From Clostridiales bacterium (GTDB taxonomy: Bacteria > Bacillota > Clostridia > Saccharofermentanales > UBA5734): a DNA stretch of 9,953 nucleotides. The stretch is taken from positions 1 to 9,953 of the forward strand of contig DOFA01000081.1 of the NCBI GenBank assembly GCA_003532195.1, written 5' to 3'. The translations under genes were made by a program, and so were the position numbers. Below the pieces are notes generated by a model. The model did not search any database. It was not told the origin of the DNA and saw only the letters and a list, made by a program, of their open reading frames with translations. This document shows, piece after piece, positions 1 to 6,085 of the stretch (positions are counted from its first letter, which is position 1; each line of letters starts with the position of its first letter).

Positions 1-1018
1 TGGTGTTCAGCTGCTTGGATTCTTCGGCGCTAGCCGTAAAGTACAGGTGGGGGAAATCGAGCGGATTATCCCCATTGTGAATGTATTGCCGGGCTTCCTC
101 GTCGTAGCAATCCTCATTATCCCGGAAAATCCGGGTCGCGGAAATAGCCAGCGGACTGTCGACATAAACCGGCGTCTCCATGAACAGGGAACGCTGGCCG
201 CCATATTTCCCCTTTTCCCGGTTAAGCTCGTAGATGATTTCCTGCGTCCGGCCGACGGCAAAGGAAGGGATGACCACATTGCCGCCGAGAGCGATTGTTT
301 CATTGATGATCTTGACAAACCGTTCAACCTTGTCGTCATTGTTCTTGTGCAGGCGGTCGCCATAGGTGGATTCAATAACCAGGTAATCGGCGCCGTCAAT
401 AAGGGTCGGATCCCGCATGATCGGGATCCCCTTGTTGCCCAGGTCGCCGGAAAACACGATTTTGCGCTCCTCCAGCCCGCCGGACGGGCCGCGTTCGCTG
501 ACCCAGATCTCCAGGATCGCCGATCCGAGAATGTGCCCGGCGTCGCGCATGCGGACGCGCACATCCGGCGCCGGCTGGAATTCGACATCATAGTGTTCCT
601 CCTGGAACAGCCGGCAGCTATGAATAGCGTCCTGCATCGTGTAGAGCGCTTCCTGTGCCGGCCGCCCGGCCCGGCTGTTTTTGCGGTTCTTCCATTCTTG
701 CTCCATTTCCTGGATATGGCCGGAATCCGGCAGCATAATGCCGCATAAATCCGCCGTCGCCTTGGTCGCATAGACCGGCTTGCGGTATCCATCCTTATAA
801 AGCTTGGGGATGCGGCCGCTATGGTCAATGTGCGCATGGGTCAGGAGCAGGAAATCGATCCGGTCCAGATCGCCGGGAAAGGACGCCCGATCCAGCCGGT
901 CCTCCTGCGGCTGCCCCTGATACAGGCCGCAGTCGACCAGGAAGGATGTCCGGTCGGTCTCCACCAGATAACAGGAGCCTGTGACCGTCTCGGCGGCGCC
1001 CAGAAATGTGATTTTCAT
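1..1018 (-). CDS. Beta-CASP metallo-beta-lactamase-fold RNase-like protein, 3' end cut by window edge
   Basis: A reading frame runs from ATG at 1018 to the left edge with no stop, giving 339 residues. The start begins MKITFLGAAETVTGS and is preceded by an AAGGGG ribosome site about 8 nt upstream. The metallo-beta-lactamase core is clear: HAHIDH at residues 61-66 (di-zinc site), the third-motif His at 162 in DAGHILGSA, and the Asp at 192 in SGDLG. The beta-CASP part follows, with ESTYGD near 216-221 and DSPLA near 287-291. The family (COG1236, CPSF/Ysh1-like, bacterial relatives of RNase J) comprises zinc-dependent RNA endo- or exonucleases in the cytoplasm. Full-length members usually have about 450-540 residues, so the C-terminal RNA-specificity domain should lie outside the window. 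It is separated from the upstream glycosidase gene by 256 bp and is probably transcribed separately. The RNA target cannot be told from the sequence. Confidence 0.93.
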   Translation of the reverse strand, partial: MKITFLGAAETVTGSCYLVETDRTSFLVDCGLYQGQPQEDRLDRASFPGDLDRIDFLLLTHAHIDHSGRIPKLYKDGYRKPVYATKATADLCGIMLPDSGHIQEMEQEWKNRKNSRAGRPAQEALYTMQDAIHSCRLFQEEHYDVEFQPAPDVRVRMRDAGHILGSAILEIWVSERGPSGGLEERKIVFSGDLGNKGIPIMRDPTLIDGADYLVIESTYGDRLHKNNDDKVERFVKIINETIALGGNVVIPSFAVGRTQEIIYELNREKGKYGGQRSLFMETPVYVDSPLAISATRIFRDNEDCYDEEARQYIHNGDNPLDFPHLYFTASAEESKQLNT

Positions 1019-1274
1019 TTGCAGATCCCCTTTCGTGCCGGCGGTTGCTGCTTCCAGTGTCGCACACTCCGGCGGATCCTGCAACTGCTGCCCGGCTGGT
1101 GACTATTGTTTATAAATGTGGTTATTTTTGCCTATCATGTTTATTTCATTTTTAGAATCGAAAATGAAATAAAAATCCGTTTTCCGCATCTTTATTTCAT
1201 TCTCAGAGCTGTTTATATACAACTTTTTCCACAGGCTTTTCGGCGCTTACGTCAGACAGCAGCGCCTGAAAAGC
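1019..1274. other. Intergenic region between the beta-CASP and glycosidase genes
   Basis: This 256-bp stretch is markedly AT-rich around 1105-1230. It holds the ribosome site of the beta-CASP gene near 1026-1031, the repeated TTTATTTCATT boxes, and most of the stem-loop at the end of the glycosidase gene. A short rightward frame that crosses it runs into the glycosidase 3' end. It shows no ribosome site or recognisable protein, so I do not count it as a gene. Confidence 0.6.
1140..1201. promoter_or_regulatory. AT-rich inverted repeat with a third box copy, possible operator upstream of the beta-CASP gene
   Basis: TTTATTTCATTTT at 1140-1152 is matched by its exact reverse complement at 1161-1173, with an 8-base spacer TAGAATCG. 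The first 11 bases of the box recur in direct orientation at 1191-1201. The stem has only one G-C pair and no following T-run, so a terminator is unlikely. Three copies of one box in the 256-bp gap before the beta-CASP start suggest protein binding sites. I found no convincing -35/-10 pair here, and the binding protein is unknown. Confidence 0.4.
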
Positions 1275-1276
1275 CT
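1233..1276 (-). terminator. Stem-loop at the glycosidase stop codon, possible terminator without T-run
   Basis: AGGCTTTTCGGCGCT at 1233-1247 pairs with AGCGCCTGAAAAGCCT at 1261-1276. All 15 bases of the left arm pair, with one bulged base in the right arm and a 13-base loop. Read leftward it starts inside the TAG stop (1275-1277) of the glycosidase. The bases after the stem are GTGGAAAAAG, with no U-tract, so classic intrinsic termination is doubtful. It may instead protect the 3' end of the mRNA. Confidence 0.45.
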
Positions 1277-3428
1277 ACCCGCCCAGCGGGGTGGCAAAGT
1301 TGTATTTGTACTTAAAAATTCCGATCCTTCCCCGCTTGAGATTCAGTTTTAAGTTTTCGCCAATCTTTTCCATTTCAGATTCATCATCAAACACAGGGTA
1401 AATTTCGCTAAATGTATTTTTAATCACCGCGCACAGATCTTTATCGCTGGTGTTGTTTAAAATGATTATCCCTTCATTTTCATGCTCAATCGTATCGACC
1501 CTGATGCCGATCGGCACAGTATCCCATTGATCGTTGGTTATCCCCTGTTCACGAAGAGCGTTCTTGATAAAATTCGTGATCTCAACCTGCTTCTCCCGAT
1601 GATAACTGTATCCGAGCAGAGAACCCAGCAAGATCGCCTGGCCTTGACCAAAACGGTTTACAAACAGAGCGGCAGAGCCATCTGCAAACGTGCCTGCTAC
1701 TTCGACGCCGCTGTGAATCACCTGATGGCTGACCTGATACTGACTGCCGGCCAGGACATCTTGAGCGGCCGGGCCGCAATGAATCAAAAGGCACTCATGA
1801 CTCGCCTCGCCCTTCGACTCACATGGATCGCCACTTAACATCATCTCTTCGGATACGACCCCCGTCTGCCTGACTCCGAATACTTCATCCAGGCCATAGC
1901 CGGGTATAACCTCAGAGTATAAGCCGTTCTCTTCCTGTACTGAACCGAGAAAGGGCTCGCTGATAATAAGGCCGCCTTGTCTGACCCATTCCTTTAAAGC
2001 CTGAGCGCTCCTGGCATTGAAATAAAACTGCGGCGGCATATAGAGTACGGACAACCCCTGAATCCATTCGCCGGCCAGGTCTTCCTCCCGGATAAAAACC
2101 ACATCGAAATTTAAATCATGAAAAATGTGATAAGCGCCGATCAAAGAAGCATGATACAGGTCCAGCGACCGTTTACCGATCCAGATGAATATTTCATTTT
2201 TGGGATCCAGGTACAGGCCAATTTTCGCAGTTTTCCTCTTCCTGTTCCGAAGGGTATCCGCTTCACTTTTTAGGAAGCTGTTGATCATTTTTAAATGAAG
2301 ATGCCAGTCTGTATCCTTTCCTTCACGGTCAACCGATCCCCAGGCCGGCGCTTCCAGTCCCAGGATCTCCGGCCTGTACTGCCAGAAGATAAATCCTTCT
2401 ATCCCTTTTGCCAGAGGGACAAAGATATGTCTGAGCATATCGTTCAGGCTTGGGCGCAGATGCGGCGTCATTGTATTTCCGGCTGCCGCGTGGATTTCCG
2501 AGTTGATGACCTTCTTGCCCCGGGCGGCGCTGGTTAAAATATTGGCCGGCAGCGGATGACTGCCGATGCTGTTGCCGAACATATCGCATTCTTTTGCCAG
2601 TGCCCAGTCGTCAGAAGCACAGGTTATGCTGTTAAAGATGGGCAAGGGTACGGTATGGCACATCATCGGGTGATTGGGATCAAATTCCCTGGCTGTCCGG
2701 ACCCTGTCCCGCAATTCTTCAGTGACAGTATCGATAAAGAATAACCGCCAGTCGATCATATCGTTAAATGTACTGTGATTGACCGGGATTTCGATCTGGT
2801 CCCAACCGCGATAATTGCGTTGCCAGCTTTTGTTCAAACAATCGATATCGATATACTTGCTCTGCAGCCATTTAATAAATTCATGTCTCGAGTTGTCGCA
2901 ATAGCAAACCAGATTTTCTGCGGATAATTGTCGCTTCACTCCGGTTGTCAATTCCGGTTCATTCCATAAGTCCCAGCAATATAAAGCGGGATGGGAGGCA
3001 TACCTCTTGACTGTCCCGGCCAGAAATTCCCGTTTGTATGCCCTGGCTTGCCCATGATGGAAACAAGGTCCCGGGGCGCCGCCAATCTGACGGCAATCGA
3101 GCGCCCTTGGCGTAATGACCTCATGATTGTTGGTTATCATCAGCGAGTCCGGGTGATCCTGAATAAACCAGGCTGGCGCGACATCGAAAATGACATTCAG
3201 AATCACTTTTAACTTGTTTTCCTGCGCCAGATCCATCAGCCTGTCAATGTCAGCAAAGAAATATTCGCCCTGGGCCGGTACATTCCATCGCCACTGCACC
3301 CAGTATTTCACAGTGTTAAAACCATCACGGCTTATTTTTCGCAAATCAGCTTCCCAGCATTCTGCCCGGGGCGTTGGCGCTCGATAATATTGAAAACCTA
3401 CCGGAATGAATCCATCCTTTTGCTCCAT
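1275..3428 (-). CDS. GH42-like (clan GH-A) glycoside hydrolase, beta-galactosidase-like
   Basis: The product has 717 residues and no signal peptide, so it is likely cytoplasmic and acts on an imported glycoside. Residues 1-390 or so form a (beta/alpha)8 barrel. The likely acid/base is Glu157 in DLWNEPEL and the likely nucleophile is Glu311 in VINSEIHAAAGN. These positions and spacing fit GH42 enzymes. GFIFWQYRPEILG and APAWGSVD (345-366) also resemble that family. From about 400 (AKIGLYLD) a GH42 trimerisation-type domain follows, then a small C-terminal beta domain. Known GH42 enzymes cleave beta-galactosides, some also alpha-L-arabinopyranosides. The NEP motif differs from the usual NEYG, so the true substrate may be another sugar. 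A GTG lies 18 bp upstream in frame, but ATG at 3428 is preferred because AGAGG sits 10 nt before it. It is third in the leftward operon, 42 bp after the epimerase. Several sampled stretches are much lower in GC than its neighbours. Confidence 0.8.
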   Translation of the reverse strand: MEQKDGFIPVGFQYYRAPTPRAECWEADLRKISRDGFNTVKYWVQWRWNVPAQGEYFFADIDRLMDLAQENKLKVILNVIFDVAPAWFIQDHPDSLMITNNHEVITPRALDCRQIGGAPGPCFHHGQARAYKREFLAGTVKRYASHPALYCWDLWNEPELTTGVKRQLSAENLVCYCDNSRHEFIKWLQSKYIDIDCLNKSWQRNYRGWDQIEIPVNHSTFNDMIDWRLFFIDTVTEELRDRVRTAREFDPNHPMMCHTVPLPIFNSITCASDDWALAKECDMFGNSIGSHPLPANILTSAARGKKVINSEIHAAAGNTMTPHLRPSLNDMLRHIFVPLAKGIEGFIFWQYRPEILGLEAPAWGSVDREGKDTDWHLHLKMINSFLKSEADTLRNRKRKTAKIGLYLDPKNEIFIWIGKRSLDLYHASLIGAYHIFHDLNFDVVFIREEDLAGEWIQGLSVLYMPPQFYFNARSAQALKEWVRQGGLIISEPFLGSVQEENGLYSEVIPGYGLDEVFGVRQTGVVSEEMMLSGDPCESKGEASHECLLIHCGPAAQDVLAGSQYQVSHQVIHSGVEVAGTFADGSAALFVNRFGQGQAILLGSLLGYSYHREKQVEITNFIKNALREQGITNDQWDTVPIGIRVDTIEHENEGIIILNNTSDKDLCAVIKNTFSEIYPVFDDESEMEKIGENLKLNLKRGRIGIFKYKYNFATPLGG

Positions 3429-3453
3429 GCTGTCTTTACCTCTCACCCTCTAT

Positions 3454-3475
3454 TACGTATCAGCTATGTATCAGC
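3454..3475 (-). repeat. Tandem 11-bp repeat across the epimerase stop codon
   Basis: TACGTATCAGC (3454-3464) is followed directly by TATGTATCAGC (3465-3475), identical at 10 of 11 positions. Read leftward, the first unit carries the TGA stop of the epimerase (3471-3473) and the second repeats it. It looks like a small slippage duplication in the gap before the glycosidase. No function is apparent. Confidence 0.5.
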
Positions 3476-4283
3476 GAGTCTGAAATACCTTGCGGAAAAA
3501 CGCCAGAGCGACCGGAGCCGCCCGGTCGAAGTCTTTCGTCAACGCCTCGCAGCTGACGCGGCCGTCATATCCGAAGCTCCTGAGCGCGTCGGCAAATTCG
3601 CCATAATCATATTCCGATTCTGAGACATCGGCCGGGAAAATCCGGCTGCCCGGCTGGGCAAAATGGACATGCCGGAGATAGTCCCGGCCGAATTCGCGCA
3701 CATGTGCCGCCGGCTCATGGACCGCGCATAAATGGTAGAAGTCGACGAGAACCTTAACCTGGGCGCAGCCGGCTTCCCCGGCCAGGCGGCAGCCATCGCG
3801 GAACGTATTGATGATATTGCTTTCTTCGGTCCGCAGCGGTTCGATAACCAAGGTGATCCGATGCTTTGCGGCAATTGGGTCCATGGCGCGAAGCAGCTGG
3901 ACCAGTTGCTGCCAGGCGGTCGCCTGGGCAAAACCCTCGGGCACGCTGCGCGCCGCCCCGCTGCCGAAAACAGCGATTTCCGCGCCCAGAGACGCCGCCC
4001 TTGCCAGCGCTTTCTCCGTGTAGGCACAGATCAAGGCCATATCAATGTCATCACCGGTCAGCCGCATGGTTCTGGGGAAAAAATTATTACATGCCTCGCA
4101 CTTGATTCCTGATTGCGCCACCTTTTCTGCCAAGCACTGAAATTCCCGATCCGACAGCTGCATCATTTGCGCCAGGGGAAGCTCCGCATAATCAAAGCCA
4201 TGCCCGGCGAGAGCCTGGAGATGCTCCGCACCGATACCGTCCGGCTGGGTGGCGAGCATGTTTAAGCAACATCCGAACCGCAT
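3471..4283 (-). CDS. Sugar epimerase/isomerase, TIM barrel (D-tagatose/D-allulose 3-epimerase-like)
   Basis: The 270-residue protein is a xylose-isomerase-like TIM barrel (AP_endonuc_2 family). It has the four metal ligands expected of ketose 3-epimerases: Glu148 (LVIEPL), Asp181 (VLVDFYHL), His207 (HVHF) and Glu246 (VSCEAL). The second Glu of the epimerase acid-base pair fits here too (Glu154, six residues after the first ligand), as does His184, three residues after Asp181. Arg214 could be the substrate-binding arginine. Family members move a proton at C3 (or C2/C1) of free ketoses using Mn2+ or Mg2+. Related proteins include hydroxypyruvate isomerases and inosose-type enzymes, so the exact substrate is open. 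VFGSGAARSVPEGF (105-118) is a distinctive stretch. The start has AGAGG about 8 nt upstream. It lies 18 bp after the SDR stop, so the two are surely co-transcribed. Confidence 0.85.
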   Translation of the reverse strand: MRFGCCLNMLATQPDGIGAEHLQALAGHGFDYAELPLAQMMQLSDREFQCLAEKVAQSGIKCEACNNFFPRTMRLTGDDIDMALICAYTEKALARAASLGAEIAVFGSGAARSVPEGFAQATAWQQLVQLLRAMDPIAAKHRITLVIEPLRTEESNIINTFRDGCRLAGEAGCAQVKVLVDFYHLCAVHEPAAHVREFGRDYLRHVHFAQPGSRIFPADVSESEYDYGEFADALRSFGYDGRVSCEALTKDFDRAAPVALAFFRKVFQTR

Positions 4284-4301
4284 CGTTTACGCCTCTTCCG
4301 G

Positions 4302-5120
4302 TTATTTGGCCGCGGTGTCCAGGTCCCAGGGCTGTCCGCCGGCCAGGCAGCCTCCGTCGACATGGTACATCTGGCCGGTCATATAGCGCGAGGCATCGGA
4401 GGCAAGCAGAATGGTCATGCCGAGCAGGTCTTCCGGCGTCCCCGGGCGAGCCATCGCGATCCTCTCCAGCAGAAATTTCGAGCGGGTGGGATGGGTCCAC
4501 AGGGGTTCCGTCAGCGGCGTGCGGATGTGACCGGGAGCCAGCGCATTCGATCGTATGCCGTATTTCGCCCATTCAACGGCCTGGGCGCGCGTGAGGGCCG
4601 CGACACCGCTTTTGGAAGCCCCGTAAACGGCGCAGCCGCCCAGCATCATCACCGAATTATAGGACGCCACATTGATGATGCTGCCGCTCTGCTGGCTTAT
4701 CATGTGCCGGGCGGCCATCTGGCTCATCAGGTAGACCCCTTTCAGGTTGATGCCCATGATCTGGTCATAAGTCGCTTCGTCACCGTCGATAAACGGAACG
4801 CGCCGGTTGATCCCCGCGCCGTTGATCAGCACATCGATCCGCCCGGATCTGGCGATTACGGTATCGACGCAAGCCTGTATGCTTTCCTTCCTGAGCAAAT
4901 CGAGCGGCACCCCGTAAGCCAGGCCGCCACTGGCCGTTATTTCCGACACCACATCTTGGAGTCCCGCTTCATTCACATCGCAGAGCGCCACTTCGCCGCC
5001 GATCGCCGCCAGACCTTTGGCTATTTCCCGGAAAATGCCGCCGGCGGCGCCGGTAATCAAGATGACCTTGCCCTCCAGTGAAAACAGCTTGACCAGGTTT
5101 TTGCCCACACTCGCCTTCAT
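4302..5120 (-). CDS. SDR-family NAD-dependent sugar or polyol dehydrogenase
   Basis: The 272-residue product is a classical-length short-chain dehydrogenase. Visible parts are the Rossmann motif at 23-30, Asp48 after the second strand (which favours NAD over NADP), NGAG at 100-103, Asn124, and the catalytic Ser153, Tyr166 and Lys170 (YGASK). PG follows at 196-197 and a VDGG end at 254-257. The nearest known kinds are gluconate 5-dehydrogenase, KduD-like and tetritol/polyol dehydrogenases. The substrate is inferred only as a sugar, sugar acid or polyol. The glycine motif is odd: it reads TGAAGGIF, so the third glycine is replaced by Phe30. An in-frame ATG lies 35 codons upstream, but the start at 5120 has GGAGGAG 6 nt before it and aligns with family N-termini. 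It is the first gene of the leftward operon, and the epimerase follows after 18 bp. Confidence 0.88.
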   Translation of the reverse strand: MKASVGKNLVKLFSLEGKVILITGAAGGIFREIAKGLAAIGGEVALCDVNEAGLQDVVSEITASGGLAYGVPLDLLRKESIQACVDTVIARSGRIDVLINGAGINRRVPFIDGDEATYDQIMGINLKGVYLMSQMAARHMISQQSGSIINVASYNSVMMLGGCAVYGASKSGVAALTRAQAVEWAKYGIRSNALAPGHIRTPLTEPLWTHPTRSKFLLERIAMARPGTPEDLLGMTILLASDASRYMTGQMYHVDGGCLAGGQPWDLDTAAK

Positions 5121-5126
5121 GAAAAA

Positions 5127-5133
5127 CTCCTCC
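5127..5133 (-). promoter_or_regulatory. Ribosome binding site fixing the SDR start
   Basis: Read leftward this is GGAGGAG, 6 nt before ATG at 5120. It rules against the longer in-frame start at 5225, which would place translation start inside the promoter/operator region and give an N-terminal extension unlike SDR proteins. Confidence 0.8.
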
Positions 5134-5170
5134 GATACTCCCCGTGCCTCCGGTACTGCCTGCGCAACCG

Positions 5171-5217
5171 CAGTTTGTCCAGCACAGTTTTGACAACACA
5201 CAGTTTTGCCAGTTTTG
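5171..5217 (-). repeat. Four CAAA(A)CTG repeats in the leader of the leftward operon
   Basis: On the plus strand CAGTTTTG occurs at 5185-5192, 5201-5208 and 5210-5217, with a shorter CAGTTTG at 5171-5177. Two copies are extended to CACAGTTTTG. With the predicted promoter they fall in the roughly 120-nt untranslated leader of the SDR mRNA, where they read CAAAACTG. TGACAA at 5191-5196 and TTGTCA at 5215-5220 also form an inverted pair. They may be extra regulator sites or an RNA-level element, with no known match. Confidence 0.4.
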
Positions 5218-5225
5218 TCAGGCAC

Positions 5226-5243
5226 TTGTAATTTGTATTACAA
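5226..5243. promoter_or_regulatory. Candidate GntR/FadR-type operator in the divergent promoter
   Basis: TTGTAATTTGTATTACAA is a perfect dyad: TTGTAAT, a 4-base spacer, then ATTACAA. Its right part, TTGTATTACAA at 5233-5243, is itself a perfect 5-1-5 palindrome. It fits the TNGTNNNACNA consensus known for the FadR subfamily of GntR regulators. The gene for such a regulator starts 93 bp away. The site overlaps the -35 and spacer of the rightward promoter and the expected start point of the leftward one. I infer repression of both operons, released by a sugar or sugar-acid ligand. Confidence 0.7.
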
Positions 5244-5254
5244 CTTATTATAAT
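5226..5254 (+). promoter_or_regulatory. Sigma-70-type promoter for the gntR-transketolase operon
   Basis: The -35 TTGTAA (5226-5231) and the -10 TATAAT (5249-5254) are separated by 17 bp, a near-consensus promoter. Transcription should start near 5261, leaving a leader of about 75 nt. The candidate operator covers its -35 and spacer, which predicts autoregulation. Confidence 0.65.
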
Positions 5255-5274
5255 GATTTGCAGGCAAAATGCAA
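5247..5274 (-). promoter_or_regulatory. Sigma-70-type promoter for the SDR-epimerase-glycosidase operon
   Basis: Read leftward, the -35 TTGCAT (plus positions 5269-5274) and the perfect -10 TATAAT (5247-5252) are 16 bp apart. The -10 overlaps that of the rightward promoter because ATTATAAT at 5247-5254 is self-complementary. The start point should fall near 5240, inside the candidate operator. Confidence 0.62.
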
Positions 5275-5335
5275 GAACTGGTGACCTTCCAGACAGACCG
5301 ATCCACAATCATTCGAGTTTATAAAGGAGCTGCCG

Positions 5336-6085
5336 ATGCCAGACAACCCCCAACCCATATACATCAAGATACCGCGCAGGAACCTGAGCGACGAGGTCTA
5401 TGCGCAGGTCAAAGCCAACATTATTTCCCGGGCCTGGAAACCGGGCTCCAAGATACCTTCGGAAAACGAAATGATGCAGCTGTTCGGCGTCAGCCGTGTT
5501 TCGATACGTCCGGCGATCCAGCGGCTGGCGGGCATGGGTGTGCTCGATGTGAGGCGGGGGGATGGAACCTATGTGACGGAGCTGGGAGCTACCCATCTCA
5601 TGGGTATGCTTCTGCCTTTCCTCACCATCGGGGATACCGAGATCATCGATGTGCTCGAATTCCGCTCCATACTCGAAACAGAAAGCGCGCGTCTCGCGGC
5701 GAAAATGGCTTTGCCCGCCCAGATCAGGAACTTGCGGGACTGCATCGGGAAAATGAAGGCGGCCGAGGGGGACTACGACACCTTCTCCAGGCACGACCTC
5801 GAGTTTCATCTGGGCATTGCCGAGGCTACCGGCAACTCGCTGATTATCAAGGTGAATAAGATGCTGCACGACTTGCTCGACTATGCCATGCGGGAGGTCG
5901 TGGCGATAACGGGGTTCGAAGATGGAATCAGTTATCATACGCGGATAGCCGATGCCCTGGAAATGAGGGACGCGGAAAAGGCTGCTGCCGAAATGCGCGG
6001 CCATATTGAGACTATCATCCAAAAATTCATTGCCCATGCCGAGGCAAAAGCGAATCAACCAGGCGAACGGAGGACAACGGAATGA
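5336..6085 (+). CDS. GntR-family transcriptional regulator, FadR subfamily (FCD domain)
   Basis: The 249-residue protein has an N-terminal winged helix (about 17-82): LSDEVYAQVKANI, GSKIPSENEMMQLFGVSRVSIRPAIQRLAGMGVL, then RRGDGTYV in the wing. From about 100 on comes the all-helical FCD effector domain. Its metal-site residues are all present: Asp154 and His158 (HDLEFHLGIA), His201 (YHTRI) and His223 (RGHI). FCD regulators usually bind a carboxylate or sugar-acid ligand near this metal and lose their grip on DNA. The start has AAAGGAG 8 nt upstream. The stop overlaps the next gene by 4 bp (ATGA), so the regulator is made together with the transketolase. A matching operator lies in the upstream divergent promoter region, so it most likely controls both arms of the locus and itself. 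Its ligand is not deducible from the sequence. Confidence 0.93.
   Translation: MPDNPQPIYIKIPRRNLSDEVYAQVKANIISRAWKPGSKIPSENEMMQLFGVSRVSIRPAIQRLAGMGVLDVRRGDGTYVTELGATHLMGMLLPFLTIGDTEIIDVLEFRSILETESARLAAKMALPAQIRNLRDCIGKMKAAEGDYDTFSRHDLEFHLGIAEATGNSLIIKVNKMLHDLLDYAMREVVAITGFEDGISYHTRIADALEMRDAEKAAAEMRGHIETIIQKFIAHAEAKANQPGERRTTE

Noticed and set aside
47..748. Rightward 233-residue frame opposite the beta-CASP gene
   Set aside because: It is antisense to a gene with intact HAHIDH, DAGHILGS and SGDLG motifs, and has no ribosome site or family signature.
7..837. Leftward 276-residue frame rich in Arg and Ser over the beta-CASP gene
   Set aside because: It is in a different frame from the clear beta-CASP protein starting at 1018, has low-complexity Arg-rich content, and has no recognisable domain.
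1222..1233. TTTTTCCACA resembling a DnaA box
   Set aside because: It is a single imperfect match with no cluster of boxes and no replication genes nearby.
4362..5081. Rightward 239-residue frame opposite the SDR gene
   Set aside because: It is a mirror frame of a high-GC gene. The leftward frame carries the full SDR catalytic set.
5121..5225. Longer N-terminus for the SDR, starting at 5225
   Set aside because: The extra 35 residues are Cys/Val/Ala-rich and unlike SDR proteins. The predicted promoter and operator lie just upstream, and GGAGGAG fits the start at 5120.
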